41,194 bases of DNA from Seminavis robusta (GCA_903772945.1 CAICTM010000965.1:1-41194); one strand, 5' to 3'. Positions 1 to 10,260 are shown, counted from the first letter of the stretch. Numbers and translations are program-made. The notes: generated from the sequence alone by a model not told the origin.

Positions 1-296
1 GCGATTTTGTCGGGAAGTAAGAATAAGAGAGAAGCGAGAGAAAGGAAAGAGGAAACCCTCCCGTGATTGGAAATGGGAGAAATGTCTGCCCCGGAAAAAA
101 TTGGAGGAACCAAAATGGAAGGGGATGGAACCAAGGGTGCCTGAGCAGCGGGATCGGAATGCGGGGTGGATTGTCGAGGAGTGCTGTGGGTGGTAGGGCG
201 CAGCGTCCAAGGGTGGTTCGGGTTGGGGTGGAGAAAATGCCGGCAAAAGGGAAGGGGATGGGTTGGGGTTGAAATATTGAATTTTTCGGTCGGATA
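1..296 (-). mobile_element. Truncated internal part of a neighbouring copia-like unit
   Basis: This stretch is a close direct repeat of 1237-1514, differing by scattered substitutions and single-base indels. It abuts the LTR at 300-398, so read on the minus strand it lies just downstream of that LTR, where the next unit of a tandem array should begin. Only the first few bases of the primer site (ggttat on the minus strand) remain before the sequence jumps to the internal sequence found at 1514. The unit therefore lacks about 840 bp corresponding to 1515-2353. It continues past the left edge of the window. No convincing protein is encoded here. Confidence 0.75.
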
Positions 297-299
297 ACC

Positions 300-398
300 T
301 GTCAAGAGACCTATCAATCAGTGTAATGTCATGCTAAAGGATAAGTGAGAGTGCAGTGTTGCTGCTTATCTAGCTATTTGGTCTGTCTTCGCGCAACA
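300..398 (-). repeat. LTR (3' LTR of the copia-like unit, shared with the left unit)
   Basis: 99-bp repeat nearly identical to 2357-2456; the visible difference is one missing C near its right end (tgtcttcgc here, tgtccttcgc in the other copy). On the minus strand it starts TGTTG and ends TTGACA. It sits between two internal segments, so it works as the 3' LTR of the unit to its right and the 5' LTR of the deleted unit to its left. Confidence 0.75.
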
Positions 399-408
399 CC
401 CTCCCGTG
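399..408 (-). other. Polypurine tract candidate
   Basis: On the minus strand CACGGGAGGG lies directly before the 3' LTR, the expected place for the plus-strand primer. The same word with similar flanks also occurs inside the unit at about 1276-1289 and in the left partial unit at about 55-67, so an internal second polypurine tract is possible. Confidence 0.5.
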
Positions 409-543
409 ATCTGGAATGGGATAGCATTGGAGATCAAAAGACGTGAAAGAAGAAAGACCAGTAGTGAGAGAGCAGAACCGAAAAGAGTGATGGGAAAAAG
501 GAATGGAGTGCATGGGAATCAGAAATAAGAATTGCCGTACGAA

Positions 544-1695
544 TCAGTGAAGTAGTCGTCTGGTATCGTCGTAGAGTGTAGCAATTTTCATTGTTGTTGT
601 AATAATAATCGAAGTCAGTATCACGGTGGAGTGTGTTGGGATCAAGGTATCGATCGTTGGCATCGTCGTAGTAGGATTTGTCGATGTAATCAGGTGGGAA
701 TGACTCAGAGGGAGAGGGAAAATCAGTGTCGATGTAAGCACGTTGGATGATTCGTCGGAAGTGGAATCGTCGGTGTCGATGGAAGCAGAAGATTCGTTGT
801 GAGAGGGATTATCAGTGTCGATGTAAGCACGTTGGGATAGAGGGATCATCAATGGAAGCAGATGGGGATGATGCGCTGGGAGAGGGATCATCAGTATGCT
901 GGTAGAAAGGATCGCCGTCATAGTAGGATTTGTCGTATGGACCATTGGTGGTGGAATCGTCCAACGAAGAGGAGTAGTCCACGGAGGGAGAGGAGGGGGA
1001 GATTGGAACAGGATGGGACGATCACCTGTCAGCATAGTGGAGAGGCTGTAAATTGGACGTGCAACCGGGGAATCGGATGGATCCGCAAACGTTGATGATG
1101 GAACAGAGGAAATTGGAGTGGCCACGGAAGAATTGGAAGAATAGGAGTGGGAGGCAGGGGTGGCACGGGTGTTGGTGGGTAATTGTTGGGTCGTCATCAG
1201 CAAGGGAGTTGACCGAGGGAGCCACAGAGCAAGGGCGATTATTGTCGGAAGTAGAAGAGAGGGAAGAAGGAGAAACCCTCCCGTGATTGGAAATGGGAGA
1301 AATGTCTGCCCCGGAAAAAATGGAGGAACCAAAATGGAAGGGGATGGAACCAAGGGTGCCTGAGCAGCGGGATCGGAATGCGGGGTGGATTGTCGGGGAG
1401 TTGCTGTGGGTGGTAGGGCGGCAGCGTCCAAGGGTGGTCGGGTTGGGGGGAGAAAATGCAGGCAAAAGGGAAGGGATGGGTTGGGGTTGAAATATTGAAT
1501 TTTTCGGTCGGATAGAGGGGTATTGGAAGGGACAAAAGGCGATTGTTGGGTGCTGTAAAAATCACTCAATAAATAGGCAGGCTGGTCAGGAGATCGATGT
1601 CGGAGGTGCTCAGTGTGGATATAAATGTGGACGGGGGATTTGGCGTAGCCGTGCCGATCAAAGGAATTGGAGACATCCACTGAGAGCAGCGGCAA
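544..1695 (-). other. Open frame inside the copia-like element, probably not a functional gene
   Basis: A 383-codon frame without stops runs through the element on its coding strand. It is rich in Pro, Ser and Thr and short of Lys and Gly. It has no ATG in its first ~160 codons, no CCHC zinc knuckle and no recognisable capsid or polymerase motif. Part of it (1237-1514) is the segment repeated at 1-296, where the frame is broken by indels. Two other short minus-strand frames (1658-2038 and 1813-2103) begin with ATG but are equally featureless. A remnant of gag is possible; the biased composition may equally come from the GGA/GTG-rich complementary strand. Confidence 0.2.
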
Positions 1696-2340
1696 GTGAA
1701 GCAGCGGTCAGCGGCACAAGTTCAGTGTTGGGAGATTTGACGGAAAGGCGGGCGCTGAAGAGGAGAGGCTGACAATCGTGGTAGATTTGTTGAAAGAGAT
1801 TCGAGTCTGGGTTCAGTCCGATGAGGTCATGAAGAATTTCGCGACAGAGAGCTGGTAGGAGTTCATCGTCGTTCTTGAGACAATCCTTGGTAACGGTGAA
1901 GGGTGGGTGAAGAACGTGGGTCGTTGCCGTACACAGAGAAGGTATGGAGAACAATTTTTGGAAACGGGTAGCATAGCGGAAGTGAAGCGGAACTGGCCGG
2001 CAGGAGACCCAATGAAGCAGTGGTGGATGTCGAAACATCGTCGGGTGGAGGACTCAGAGGAGCGCTGGTCGTCCAACAAAAGGGGTTGTCCTGTAGAATC
2101 CATGGGCAGAAGGGATTACAGACAGAGACAGGAAAGAAACGTAGTAGGAGTATGGATGAAACGACAGGGTCTGCGGCAAAGAGATGGGCGGAGAACCAAG
2201 TCGGAAAGTAGTAGTCAAGTTAAGTAGTAGTTGAGGAAGTTGTTGGGAATAGCTGGAACTGGTCAAGTTGTACCCGGCTTGCCAATAGCAGGAGACTAGA
2301 AGCACTTCGGTAGAGATACAAGGCACTAGCGGTAGCGTAG

Positions 2341-2356
2341 TGTGGGCATCATAACC
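2341..2356 (-). other. Primer-binding site for a half initiator-Met tRNA
   Basis: The plus strand reads TGTGGGCATCATAACC. This matches the anticodon stem-loop of eukaryotic initiator methionine tRNA (GGGCTCATAACC) with one inserted base. Drosophila copia and several other Ty1/copia elements prime from this internal half-tRNA fragment rather than from the 3' CCA end. The site touches the LTR, which is where a primer site must be. Confidence 0.65.
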
Positions 2357-2456
2357 TGTCAAGAGACCTATCAATCAGTGTAATGTCATGCTAAAGGATA
2401 AGTGAGAGTGCAGTGTTGCTGCTTATCTAGCTATTTGGTCTGTCCTTCGCGCAACA
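2357..2456 (-). repeat. LTR (5' LTR of the copia-like unit)
   Basis: 100-bp repeat matching 300-398. It is followed on the minus strand directly by the primer-binding site. A 5' LTR normally carries promoter and polyadenylation signals, but no clear TATA box is visible here. Confidence 0.75.
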
Positions 2457-2721
2457 CGTACAATCCATTCCAACCGTTTCAATTTGACCGAGACAGCATG
2501 TCAAATGCCGATATCGATCCAATGGAGGTGTCATTCCTGGGTACCTCTGCGGTATCTCTGCACGCACCTCTCCGAGGCTGTCTCGTCGGTGCCAGCCCAA
2601 GCCCTGGTTGTTTACGTGCATTTTTCGAAGGATGGTTTTGACGAGACAAAAACAATTCAGGTGAGCTGCCAAACAATTTCACACAAACCATACCAAAGGA
2701 TCCAATCCGACCTAGACCAAC
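2457..2721. other. Leader between the copia LTR and the transposase pseudogene
   Basis: 265 bp with no convincing gene. It contains 'caggtgagc' at about 2658, a plausible 5' splice site, so a small upstream exon of the transposase gene cannot be excluded. I searched by eye for terminal inverted repeats pairing with 4654-4900 and found none. Confidence 0.4.
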
Positions 2722-4653
2722 ATGAACGGCGCCGATTCAAACGGCGCCGATTCAACCGGAACGAAGAAAGGTGCAAAGAGAGGACCGAAAGTGGGCTCAA
2801 AGAATGCCGCTACTAACAAGAGCAGAGCTGATTGGTACGGGGCATGCCATTCCTTTCGTACAGAGTACAAGTCAATGCAAGCCAAGGCATTCTTGTCGTC
2901 ATCCGCCTCTGGTCCGAAGTTCTCTGGTCCGAAGTTCTCTGGAACGCAGTCGGAACAGCAGAGTTTCGGTCGCTTTTTGAAGCAATACGACAACAAGACT
3001 TTGACTGCAACCGACCACTCCAAGCGCAATGCCCCACCAAAGTATCCGGAGGTCGAGAAGAAGTTGCTTGCCTACATTGATCTCCGTGCGAAGCGAGTCA
3101 AGAAGGACAAATGTGGCCTTTCGTACGCGACGTTGAAAGCGAAGGCACATGGTTACGCCAAGCAGCTCGGCATAAAGGATTTCAATGCTTCCAATGGATA
3201 GATTTCGAAATTCCTCAAACGCAACGATAGAGTTGGAGTCAAGCTGCATGGAGAAGCCGGCGACATGGATGATGCAACGAAGGAGGCAATCATGAAGGAG
3301 TGGAGAGAGAAGGAGTTCTACCCCCTTATTGAGAAATACGATGTCCCTGCCAGTCGCATCTATAATGCAAACCAAACTGGTTTGTACTACCAGAAACTCC
3401 CCAACCGCATCTACGTTAAAAAGGACAAAGCCAAAGACTTTGCTGGGGCAAAGCAGATGAAAGACAAGACGAGAGTTACACTCATGGTTGCCACATCTGC
3501 CGATGGAAAGAAGGTCCCCCTTAGCCTGGTTGGTAAGGCTGCCAAACCGAAGTGTTTCATGCTTCGGGAGAATGGAAAACCTCCTATGGCCTATACCAAC
3601 CAAAGCAATGCGTGGTTTACAAAGGAAGTGACAATGTGGTGGCTTGAGAATGTGTTCATTCCTCACCATGTGAAACGTTGGGGTCGTGCCCATTGTATCC
3701 TCCTGTTGGACAACTGCAGTGCTCACAAGTGGGAGAACTGGGATGTCCTGCCTTCCTGGCTCCATGTTTTGTTCCTTCCACCCAACTTAACCAATACACA
3801 TCAACCTGCCGACATGGGAATGATTGCAGCCCTTAAAGTAGGCTACAAATTTATCATGCTCACAACTTTGCTTGAACTCTTTGATGTTGAAGGGGGGTAC
3901 GAGGCTTGTGCGAAGCGGCGGCTCGAAACAAGGAAAGGATGCCGTGGCTTGTCCGTTGGAGGGAAGGCGCACCTGCTTGATGCCATGGAAATCTTGAATG
4001 GCATTTGGAATAAAGATGGTCGCTATGCCAAAGAAGATGGTATCAGACGCTGCTGGAGAAAGGCCAACATCCTTCCCATCGCCATGGAAACAGCAATCGA
4101 TGCTGACCTTGGATCCAATTCAATCCCAATGAAAGACAAGGTGATGAGTAAGGAGGATTCCGATGACTTGTGTAACCTCATGAGTGCTCTCCAAGTCAAA
4201 GCTCAAGAAACCAAGGTCGATGTGGCCAGGCACGCCATTGCACTGCAAGGATCGTTCGCTGCTGATTACGACATGTACTCTGGAGACGATGTGCTACAAA
4301 TGGCGGAGAACTGGATTGAAATTGAAGACGAGCCCGAAGTCATTAGCGCAACAATCGACGAAGAGATGGAAGAGCTCGAACTTGAAACAACAGAAGCCGA
4401 ACTGGCTGTGCTTGATGACGAGGAACCGGAACCAGTGGAGATTGATCCGGAACCAGCCGATGTCTTTGCCTCATTTGCCGAAGCTGAAGAAGCACTCAAC
4501 AAGCTCTCCAAGAGTGCCTCTGCTTTGGGTATCAAACAGGCGGCCACTGTGCATCTTGACAGGTTTGCCAGGGCATTGCATGTGGCTAGGGCTGCTAGGG
4601 CTGGCAAACGCAAACGTGACGGCTCTATCCATTCGTTTTTCACTAGTGGCTAG
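2722..4653 (+). pseudogene. pogo/Tigger-like DDE transposase, broken by an in-frame TAG
   Basis: One reading frame of 643 codons runs from ATG 2722 to TAG 4651, interrupted only by TAG at 3199-3201 (codon 160). Before the stop lies a Lys-rich N terminus and a CENP-B/pogo-type helix-turn-helix region; the stop falls where this family usually has Trp ('NASNG*ISKFLKR'). After it comes a DDE_1-type core: 'IYNANQTGLYY' around codon 214, 'LLLDNCSAHK' with Asp 330, and 'NTHQPADMG' with Asp 364, 34 residues on. The first catalytic Asp, normally in a 'N-x-D-E-T-G' motif, is Asn 217. The C terminus is very acidic. Two short in-frame tandem duplications lie near the start (NGADS and SGPKF). Such enzymes cut and paste transposons with TA target sites. 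With a stop and a lost catalytic residue this copy is probably dead, though the frame is otherwise open. Confidence 0.85.
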
Positions 4654-5278
4654 TCTCCAGAACGTACTATATTTAGTGTCACTGTTATATTTACTGAGAT
4701 CCACATTCCCCCCTTATATATATGAGAGAGGGCAGACTGTAGTTTTCTGCATCCCATTAATTTTGGATGGGGGTGAAATGGTAGACCCACGTTTTTTGTG
4801 AACCACATTCGGGAATGAGAGCGTTCGAGAAGACACTCCACCCAAACAACAAGAACGACAAAGTGGACCCAAGATAGAGGACCCAAAATGGATGGTAGAG
4901 CCTGAGGATTGCCTCCAACTTTCAGAGTTTGGTGATTTGATCGTCGCTCCGTGCCTAGCTACTACGGTACAGGTAGCTAGTTAGCCAGCTGCAGTGCTAC
5001 TGGCTAGTTCCAAGAGTTCGCCTACCGGTACTGGACAGAGTCCACTCGTCACAAAACAAATCATCATTCCGAGCAGTGCACTGGTCAGATAGAGCGGGGG
5101 CTAGCTTATCCTCTACCGCTGTGCTAATAATACATCCTCAAAAGCATACAGACAACAACCACTTTTTTCTCCAACATTGATAGGGCGAGATCTGCTCACT
5201 GGAGCAAGCATACAGTTTTCCTTGCGCCAATCACAACTCCAACGTTATCAGAAGCACACCTCAGCAGAAGCGAGCCAT
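4654..5278. other. Intergenic region between convergent genes
   Basis: No gene seen. It holds an A/T stretch (ttatatatatgag, about 4712-4724) shortly after the transposase stop, which may belong to its 3' end, and copies of the short words TAGCTAG (about 4973) and TACCGGTA (5023-5030) that recur in other non-coding parts of the window. Confidence 0.5.
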
Positions 5279-6967
5279 TCATTTTGGGTTTTCTTCCTCA
5301 AGCATTGACACAGCTTCACCAGCATAAAACAAGATTTTGCTCTCAAACTGGGACACATTGGATCCTATTCCAAAATCCAATTCCTCAAAGTAAGCAGGAT
5401 CTGTTGGTGCATAACACGCTGATCTTGAAAAGCTTGGCCACCCATCTACATGGTACTGGGCATCAGAGTTGCCAATAAACCTCATGCCCTTCTCCCAAAC
5501 CCTCTCAAGACTTTTGCGGTCTTTAAGCTTTGCTAAGTTCCTGTGAAAGAAGAGTGGATTTCCCACTGGGTCAGGTTGCATCATGGTTTGACCACACACA
5601 GTATGGCTACTGAAGAAAGACCAAGTAGAAATGCCAGCAAAACCAGGTGGCTTCTCCATGTAATGGAATGGGGTGTTGGTGGTATGAAAAGCAAACCTGA
5701 ACAGATCCTTGTCCCCCAGAAGGAGGTCCATTGGCCCTATGATCTCTTTGAATGTAATGGTCAAAAACAAGAGAGCATTAAGGGCCTTCCTGGATCTTCT
5801 GCGGTCAATTACAAGCTGACCAGCCTCCATCTCCATTTCTTCACGAATTGGTGAATCAGGTGGGATATCAAACAGCTCCCATGCCAAGGAAGACTTGGTG
5901 AGAAAAAAGTCATTCATCTGAGGCCTCCAAAAGTCCTTCCAGAATATGGCACCATTTTGCTGAAACTCCACAGTCTCAAACAGAAATGAGGGGTCATGGA
6001 AGGGAAAGTTGTCACTGTCCAACCACAGAACCTGATCAAAGTGACTGTATACAATGCTGTATGGTTTGGACATGTATGATGTGATGGATGCATCACTGAT
6101 GATTCGAAGAGCGGTGTTAGTTTCTGCCAATAGCTGCTGGACCACAGGATCAGACTCAGTGACTTCCCCACTTAGTGACCAGAACTCTATGGGAAGCTTG
6201 CAACCATGAACTTCTCTCAAGACTTTGACAAGGGAATAAACACTTGGTAAGATTCTCCCATACACCTGCATGACAATACCCCTGGAAGGAACTGCATGAT
6301 CAGAAACTGTGATGGGTTCATCAGGTTCATAGCTCATCATTCGGTTCTTGTACTTCAAAAAGGAAGCTGCCATGTGGCATGAGAAATATGCTTTCAGCTG
6401 TTCAGGTCGATGGGATCCCTCTCTGCATCCTTTTTGGAAGACTTTAACCACTTGCCCTGCTCTTGTTTTCATCTCACAGTATCCTGACCCCTCCCAATAA
6501 ACTGGTATCTGTTGATCACATGGCAGATCATTGTGAATGAAGCCCCTGAGAAAGGCTGAGGCTCTGTTCTTGCCCTCAAAGAGTGGTCCGAGAGGGCTAC
6601 ATTCCTTTGTGGCACGCCATCCTATGCACTCAAGATTGTCAATGTGAGAGTCAATACTCCGGTCAAACTCATTTCCTAGCTCTCCCAAGAAGCGAGTATT
6701 CACAGCTCTGTCATGGCTGATGTCTGCTGGTTCTGGCAGCAACTTCCAGGCTGCAATTGAGATGAAGGCACACCTGCACAACAAGACAATCATGTTGCGG
6801 CATGATGACTTCCAAAACCATGCCAAACTGTCAACTTGCCTCAAGGCTTGTGTCTTCTTGATTTCGCAATCCTCACTCGCTGTTTGTTTCTCAAAGATCA
6901 AGACCATTTTGTTTTCAGGTGATAGACATCCTTCCCTACGGGCTCGGAGCGGGGTTTGTGTCGACAT
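5279..6967 (-). CDS. MNN1-like alpha-mannosyltransferase, type II Golgi membrane protein
   Basis: 562 residues from ATG 6967. The N terminus has a short cytosolic tail and one hydrophobic segment at about residues 58-76 (MIVLLCRCAFISIAAW), the layout of a Golgi signal anchor. The lumenal part matches the Mannosyl_trans3 family (MNN1/MNN2/TTP1): 'LPSVYSLVKVLREVHGCKLPIEFW' style start of the catalytic domain near 240-263, the metal-binding DxD as 'LWLDSDNFPFHDP' (Asp 317 and 319), 'EAGQLVIDR' at 381-389 and 'GDKDLFRFAF' at 418-427. The family adds mannose from GDP-mannose to N- or O-linked glycans; the exact linkage cannot be read here. The frame is intact and uninterrupted. Its 3' end faces the transposase pseudogene. 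Confidence 0.85.
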   Translation of the reverse strand: MSTQTPLRARREGCLSPENKMVLIFEKQTASEDCEIKKTQALRQVDSLAWFWKSSCRNMIVLLCRCAFISIAAWKLLPEPADISHDRAVNTRFLGELGNEFDRSIDSHIDNLECIGWRATKECSPLGPLFEGKNRASAFLRGFIHNDLPCDQQIPVYWEGSGYCEMKTRAGQVVKVFQKGCREGSHRPEQLKAYFSCHMAASFLKYKNRMMSYEPDEPITVSDHAVPSRGIVMQVYGRILPSVYSLVKVLREVHGCKLPIEFWSLSGEVTESDPVVQQLLAETNTALRIISDASITSYMSKPYSIVYSHFDQVLWLDSDNFPFHDPSFLFETVEFQQNGAIFWKDFWRPQMNDFFLTKSSLAWELFDIPPDSPIREEMEMEAGQLVIDRRRSRKALNALLFLTITFKEIIGPMDLLLGDKDLFRFAFHTTNTPFHYMEKPPGFAGISTWSFFSSHTVCGQTMMQPDPVGNPLFFHRNLAKLKDRKSLERVWEKGMRFIGNSDAQYHVDGWPSFSRSACYAPTDPAYFEELDFGIGSNVSQFESKILFYAGEAVSMLEEENPK

Positions 6968-7274
6968 GTTTCTACGAGGGGAAGCTATGTTGTTTTGAAT
7001 AGGTTGGGTCCAAGCTATGACCTGTAACAGTTACCATATCTTCTTTCTTGCTGTCTTCGATGGAAAAAGGCAAAAACGGTGTGTGCTGTAGAAATGATGT
7101 AGAAATGGTGCGGCAGGGTACCGATCATGGGAGTGTCTTGTGGAAACGTTACTTCATCGACCATTCATGTGGTCTATAGCAGTGGCTGACAGGTACCCGT
7201 CACGGATACCCAAAATTTGACATCGTCTCTATCTAGCTAGCTCTCTAGCTAGAGTAGCAGCTGGGAATCGAACC
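6968..7274. other. Upstream region of the mannosyltransferase gene
   Basis: About 300 bp with no gene. It contains a short tandem duplication (gtagaaatgatgtagaaatgg, about 7089-7109) and a TAGCTAGC-rich patch (7231-7252). The promoter of the mannosyltransferase gene should lie here, but I see no clear TATA or initiator element. Confidence 0.4.
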
Positions 7275-8215
7275 GAATCGAATCACTTCGTGATCCCTTC
7301 CGGGCCATGAGACCTTCTCGATAGAAGCAAGACTGAATGGCTCGATGCATGACCACACCTCTTCGCTAGCTCCACAAACCATCCCTGTCCAACCATACAG
7401 TATCGTGTCAAAAGGGTTGCGTGAACTTTCAGATTTATGGTAGCACTCTGAAGAAAAGCTGAACTACTACTCATGACTGTCACTGACGGGTTCTGAGTTC
7501 AGAGTACTAATAGAGAAGTTGTCTACGGAAGACGGCTCCAGGTGTCGACAAAAACACCCGAATGCTTGGTTGAAAAGTCTCTGCAGCGTGAAGATGGTCA
7601 ACTGGTTGAAGGCAGTCGACCGTAAGCCTGGTTGGCACACATCGTGGTTGCTCTTCGTTGTTGCTGCTTCCAGAGAAACAGCCCCCCACAAGCCGTCAGG
7701 AGTCGAGTGGTTGGCCACACGATGGCCACCATTGCGTACACCGGTGTACTTGCAAAGATGATGAGTTCTGACTACGTACTATGGTACCTATTCTCTGTTT
7801 ACTGGACGTGCAATTCACACGTAGACTGCTGCCGAACGAATGCTTGCAATTGCTCTGCACGGACTGTGACTGGCAAGGAGGCAGCAGTTTCCAAGTGTTG
7901 CGTTGACCCTTGAGTTCTCTCTTCCCAGCATGCTTGACGAAGATGGAGCCAAATCGACCTGACTTGCTCTATTGGCTAACGATCCAAGCTCGTCCTCCTC
8001 CTTCACTCCCTGATTCAATCAAATCAAGGGGAGCCACAAGACGAAGAAAACGAACAAGAGTGCGAAAGTCACGCCGAGAAGGTATACGGTACCTTTTGAA
8101 GCTGGACGTCTTCGTCCTCTTCGTCTTCTGTGCCAGGCTCGGCACGAACAGCTTTGCGTGATTCGGGCTTCTCATTGGGGGTGGAGAATGCCTGCTTTTC
8201 ATGCTCTTGGATTGG
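7275..8215. repeat. Diverged segmental duplication, copy 1
   Basis: This segment matches 9319-10260 in the same order and orientation through several blocks: 'tcacttcgtgatccctt', 'gactgaatggctc', 'agctccacaaaccatcc', 'cccgaatgcttggttgaaaa', 'ggacgtgcaatt/gtacacgtaga' and 'cagcatgcttgacgaagatgg', ending in 'gtggagaatgcc'. Between blocks there are indels and unalignable spacers. The copies are old, to judge from the many substitutions. No protein-coding frame spans the segment. On the minus strand its right end encodes 'AFSTPNEKPESRKAVRAEPGT', which resembles 'AFSTRFARAKPDT' in copy 2, so it may contain the decayed end of a gene. Confidence 0.7.
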
Positions 8216-9318
8216 TACGGTATCCGCTGTGTTCCGTTGCCTTTTGGGTCGTTGGAGTGATCATGGTGGCATTTCTTGTATCTTCAGCTTGGACCGCCCA
8301 GACCTATCTTGTCAATCGCCATGAGATGCATGTACTTGCATGTGCCTATTTTCTTGTCATTGTGTCGCGTGGTTTTCATTCATTGGTATGCTGGTTGATT
8401 TTAGTATCTCCTCACAGCTCTATGGGCTTTTCTGCGACACCTGCTTTCACGTGCGGAACCGATGAATCTCAATCGAATGAATCGAGGGTTCAAGCGGGGC
8501 GACAGACCAAATTGCCACATCGAACCAAACGCCACGGAACTGCCAAAAGTAGTACATGTACTGGTAGTCTAGTACTAGTACACTCCATGATGAGATACGA
8601 CTGTAGGATCTACTAGCTAGCTAATAGTACGTAAAGTCGTCACTTGGTTGTCATCTCCACTCAATTGGTGAGCAATGAAGGTTTTTGGTATGGAACAGAA
8701 TGCAATGGTCTGATCATCTTTAAAAGGTGGGGCACCCTCAGGCAGCAGGTCGTAACACTACAGTGTAAGGCCTTCACCATGATTTCGTTCTCCCATTCAG
8801 TTCCATGCCTCCAACCAACGCTGTAAACCAAGAGTTGACTACGCCATACTATACGCGAGCCAACAATAACAAACAAGCCAACAATGAGTCAATTCTATGC
8901 TACTAGTATCAGTCAACGCTTGCAACGCTGTCAACACGCCAACATTATGTCCGGCACTGATTGAACGTCATGTTCACTCCACTGACGAGACAAACAGTCC
9001 TCAATCCACTGATCGAAAGTCTTGGCCACTCAAGTCACTTTCATGGTCTCAGCTCCATTCAAAAGCACATACATACATACCGGTATCATGAACCAACATC
9101 TTTTCAATGGAAGCTCGAAGAGTCTCAGAATCAAAACGCTCGCTCAGCCTTCAAGAATCGAGTCAAATCTTTGAATGTTCCCCACGTAGCTTCTCCAGCC
9201 ATGAATTCACCGGCTGTATCATACAGTTCCAGCAATCAGGAACACCGTCACCACGAAATTCACAGTCGTCCTCGGCAATCTCTCCCCATGCAAACTGTAC
9301 CGTGCAACATGGCCATTG
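8216..9318. other. Gene-poor spacer between the two duplicated segments
   Basis: No gene that I can support. Short open frames at 8158-8616 (hydrophobic) and 8961-9407 (Ser/His-rich) are small, have no recognisable motif and start in or run into repeated sequence. The region holds TAGCTAGC (8611-8625) and GAATC/GATTC-type words. Confidence 0.45.
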
Positions 9319-10260
9319 AACTTCAATCACTTCGTGATCCCTTGCTTGCGGGTGTCGGACTCTATACAGGAACACGTCTCCGCTGGTTGAGTCTCGCTGT
9401 CACTTAAAGCGAGACTGGCCGGGCGAGACTGAATGGCTCAAGCAAGACCACGCCTCTTCCATGCAGAAGCTCCACAAACCATCCGTGCTCCAACTTTGGA
9501 GAAAAGCTTTCGGAACTACAGTACTCACGGCACATGGAGTCTCAGAGTTCAGATTAGGGAAGTGCAAGTTAGACTACTACGGGAGCCGGAGAAAAAGGCC
9601 CGAATGCTTGGTTGAAAACGCTCTTTGGCGTGATGATGAGTTCTTGTATTTGGTGTGTGACTACCGTACGTACCACCGGTATGGTATCGGTATACTTTGG
9701 TGGACGTGCAATGTACACGTAGATTACTGTTGACGAAGGAATGCTTGGCACTTGCTTTGGCACGGACCGTCAGTGGCAAAGAGACAACAGTTTATTCCAA
9801 GTGTTGTTTTCTTCAATGCACACACCGACCCTTGGGTTTTGTCTTCACAGCATGCTTGACGAAGATGGAACCGAATCGACCTGACTTGCTCTATGGCATA
9901 TGCTCAAAACTTCTCCTCCTTCGTTCCCTCCTTCCTCTGGTATTGTGGAATTGAATTGAATTGAATCGAATCCAGAGGAGCCACAAGTCATGCTGAGAAG
10001 AATACATATTTGGAGATGAGGGGGGTTTAGAGCCAGGCTTAATTAAGCAAAGGACAGTTGAAATTCAGGACTGGGTTCTGTGGGATACGGATCAGGAGCA
10101 AGAAATTGAGGACCATTTCTGGGGCCAAATGGTTTTGCTAAAATCATATGATCCTTCGTAGGTAGATCTTCGTCCTCTTTGGCTGCCTTCGAAGTTGTGT
10201 CAGGCTTGGCACGAGCAAAACGGGTGGAGAATGCCACCTTTTCTTCTTTTGAATCGCAAG
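9319..10260. repeat. Diverged segmental duplication, copy 2
   Basis: Direct partner of 7275-8215, offset by about 2.04 kb. It contains a short gaattgaattgaattgaatc array at 9950-9970 where copy 1 has only gattcaatcaaatcaa. Its right end overlaps the coding-like minus-strand stretch described at 10043-10450. Confidence 0.7.

Larger units (their letters stand above)
300..2456 (-). mobile_element. Small non-autonomous Ty1/copia-like LTR retrotransposon
   Basis: Two direct repeats of 99 and 100 bp flank about 1.96 kb. On the minus strand each starts TGTTGCGCG and ends CTTGACA, so it has the TG...CA ends of LTRs. Next to the right-hand repeat lies a half initiator-tRNA primer site (2341-2356), and next to the left-hand repeat a purine-rich tract (399-408). 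These fix the orientation as minus. The interior shows no protease, integrase, reverse transcriptase or RNase H motifs in any frame, so the element would need enzymes from another copy. The outer left flank is another partial unit, and no target duplication can be seen. It could also be described as a TRIM- or LARD-like derivative. Confidence 0.72.

Noticed and set aside
63..1490. Several short plus-strand ORFs in the copia array
   Set aside because: They run against the orientation set by the primer site and the LTRs, and are disrupted by indels between the two copies of the repeat.
2457..4900. Terminal inverted repeats of the pogo-like element
   Set aside because: None found by eye on either side of the transposase frame; the ends may be degenerate or lost.
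7255..7285. tRNA-like T-arm (ggttcgattcc on the minus strand)
   Set aside because: The flanking stem positions do not pair, and no D-arm, anticodon arm or acceptor stem fits. The same holds for 'ggtttcgaatcccaacc' near 10614.
8158..8616. 152-codon ORF with hydrophobic stretches that might be a membrane protein
   Set aside because: It starts inside the duplicated segment, no copy or motif supports it, and the second half is low-grade sequence.
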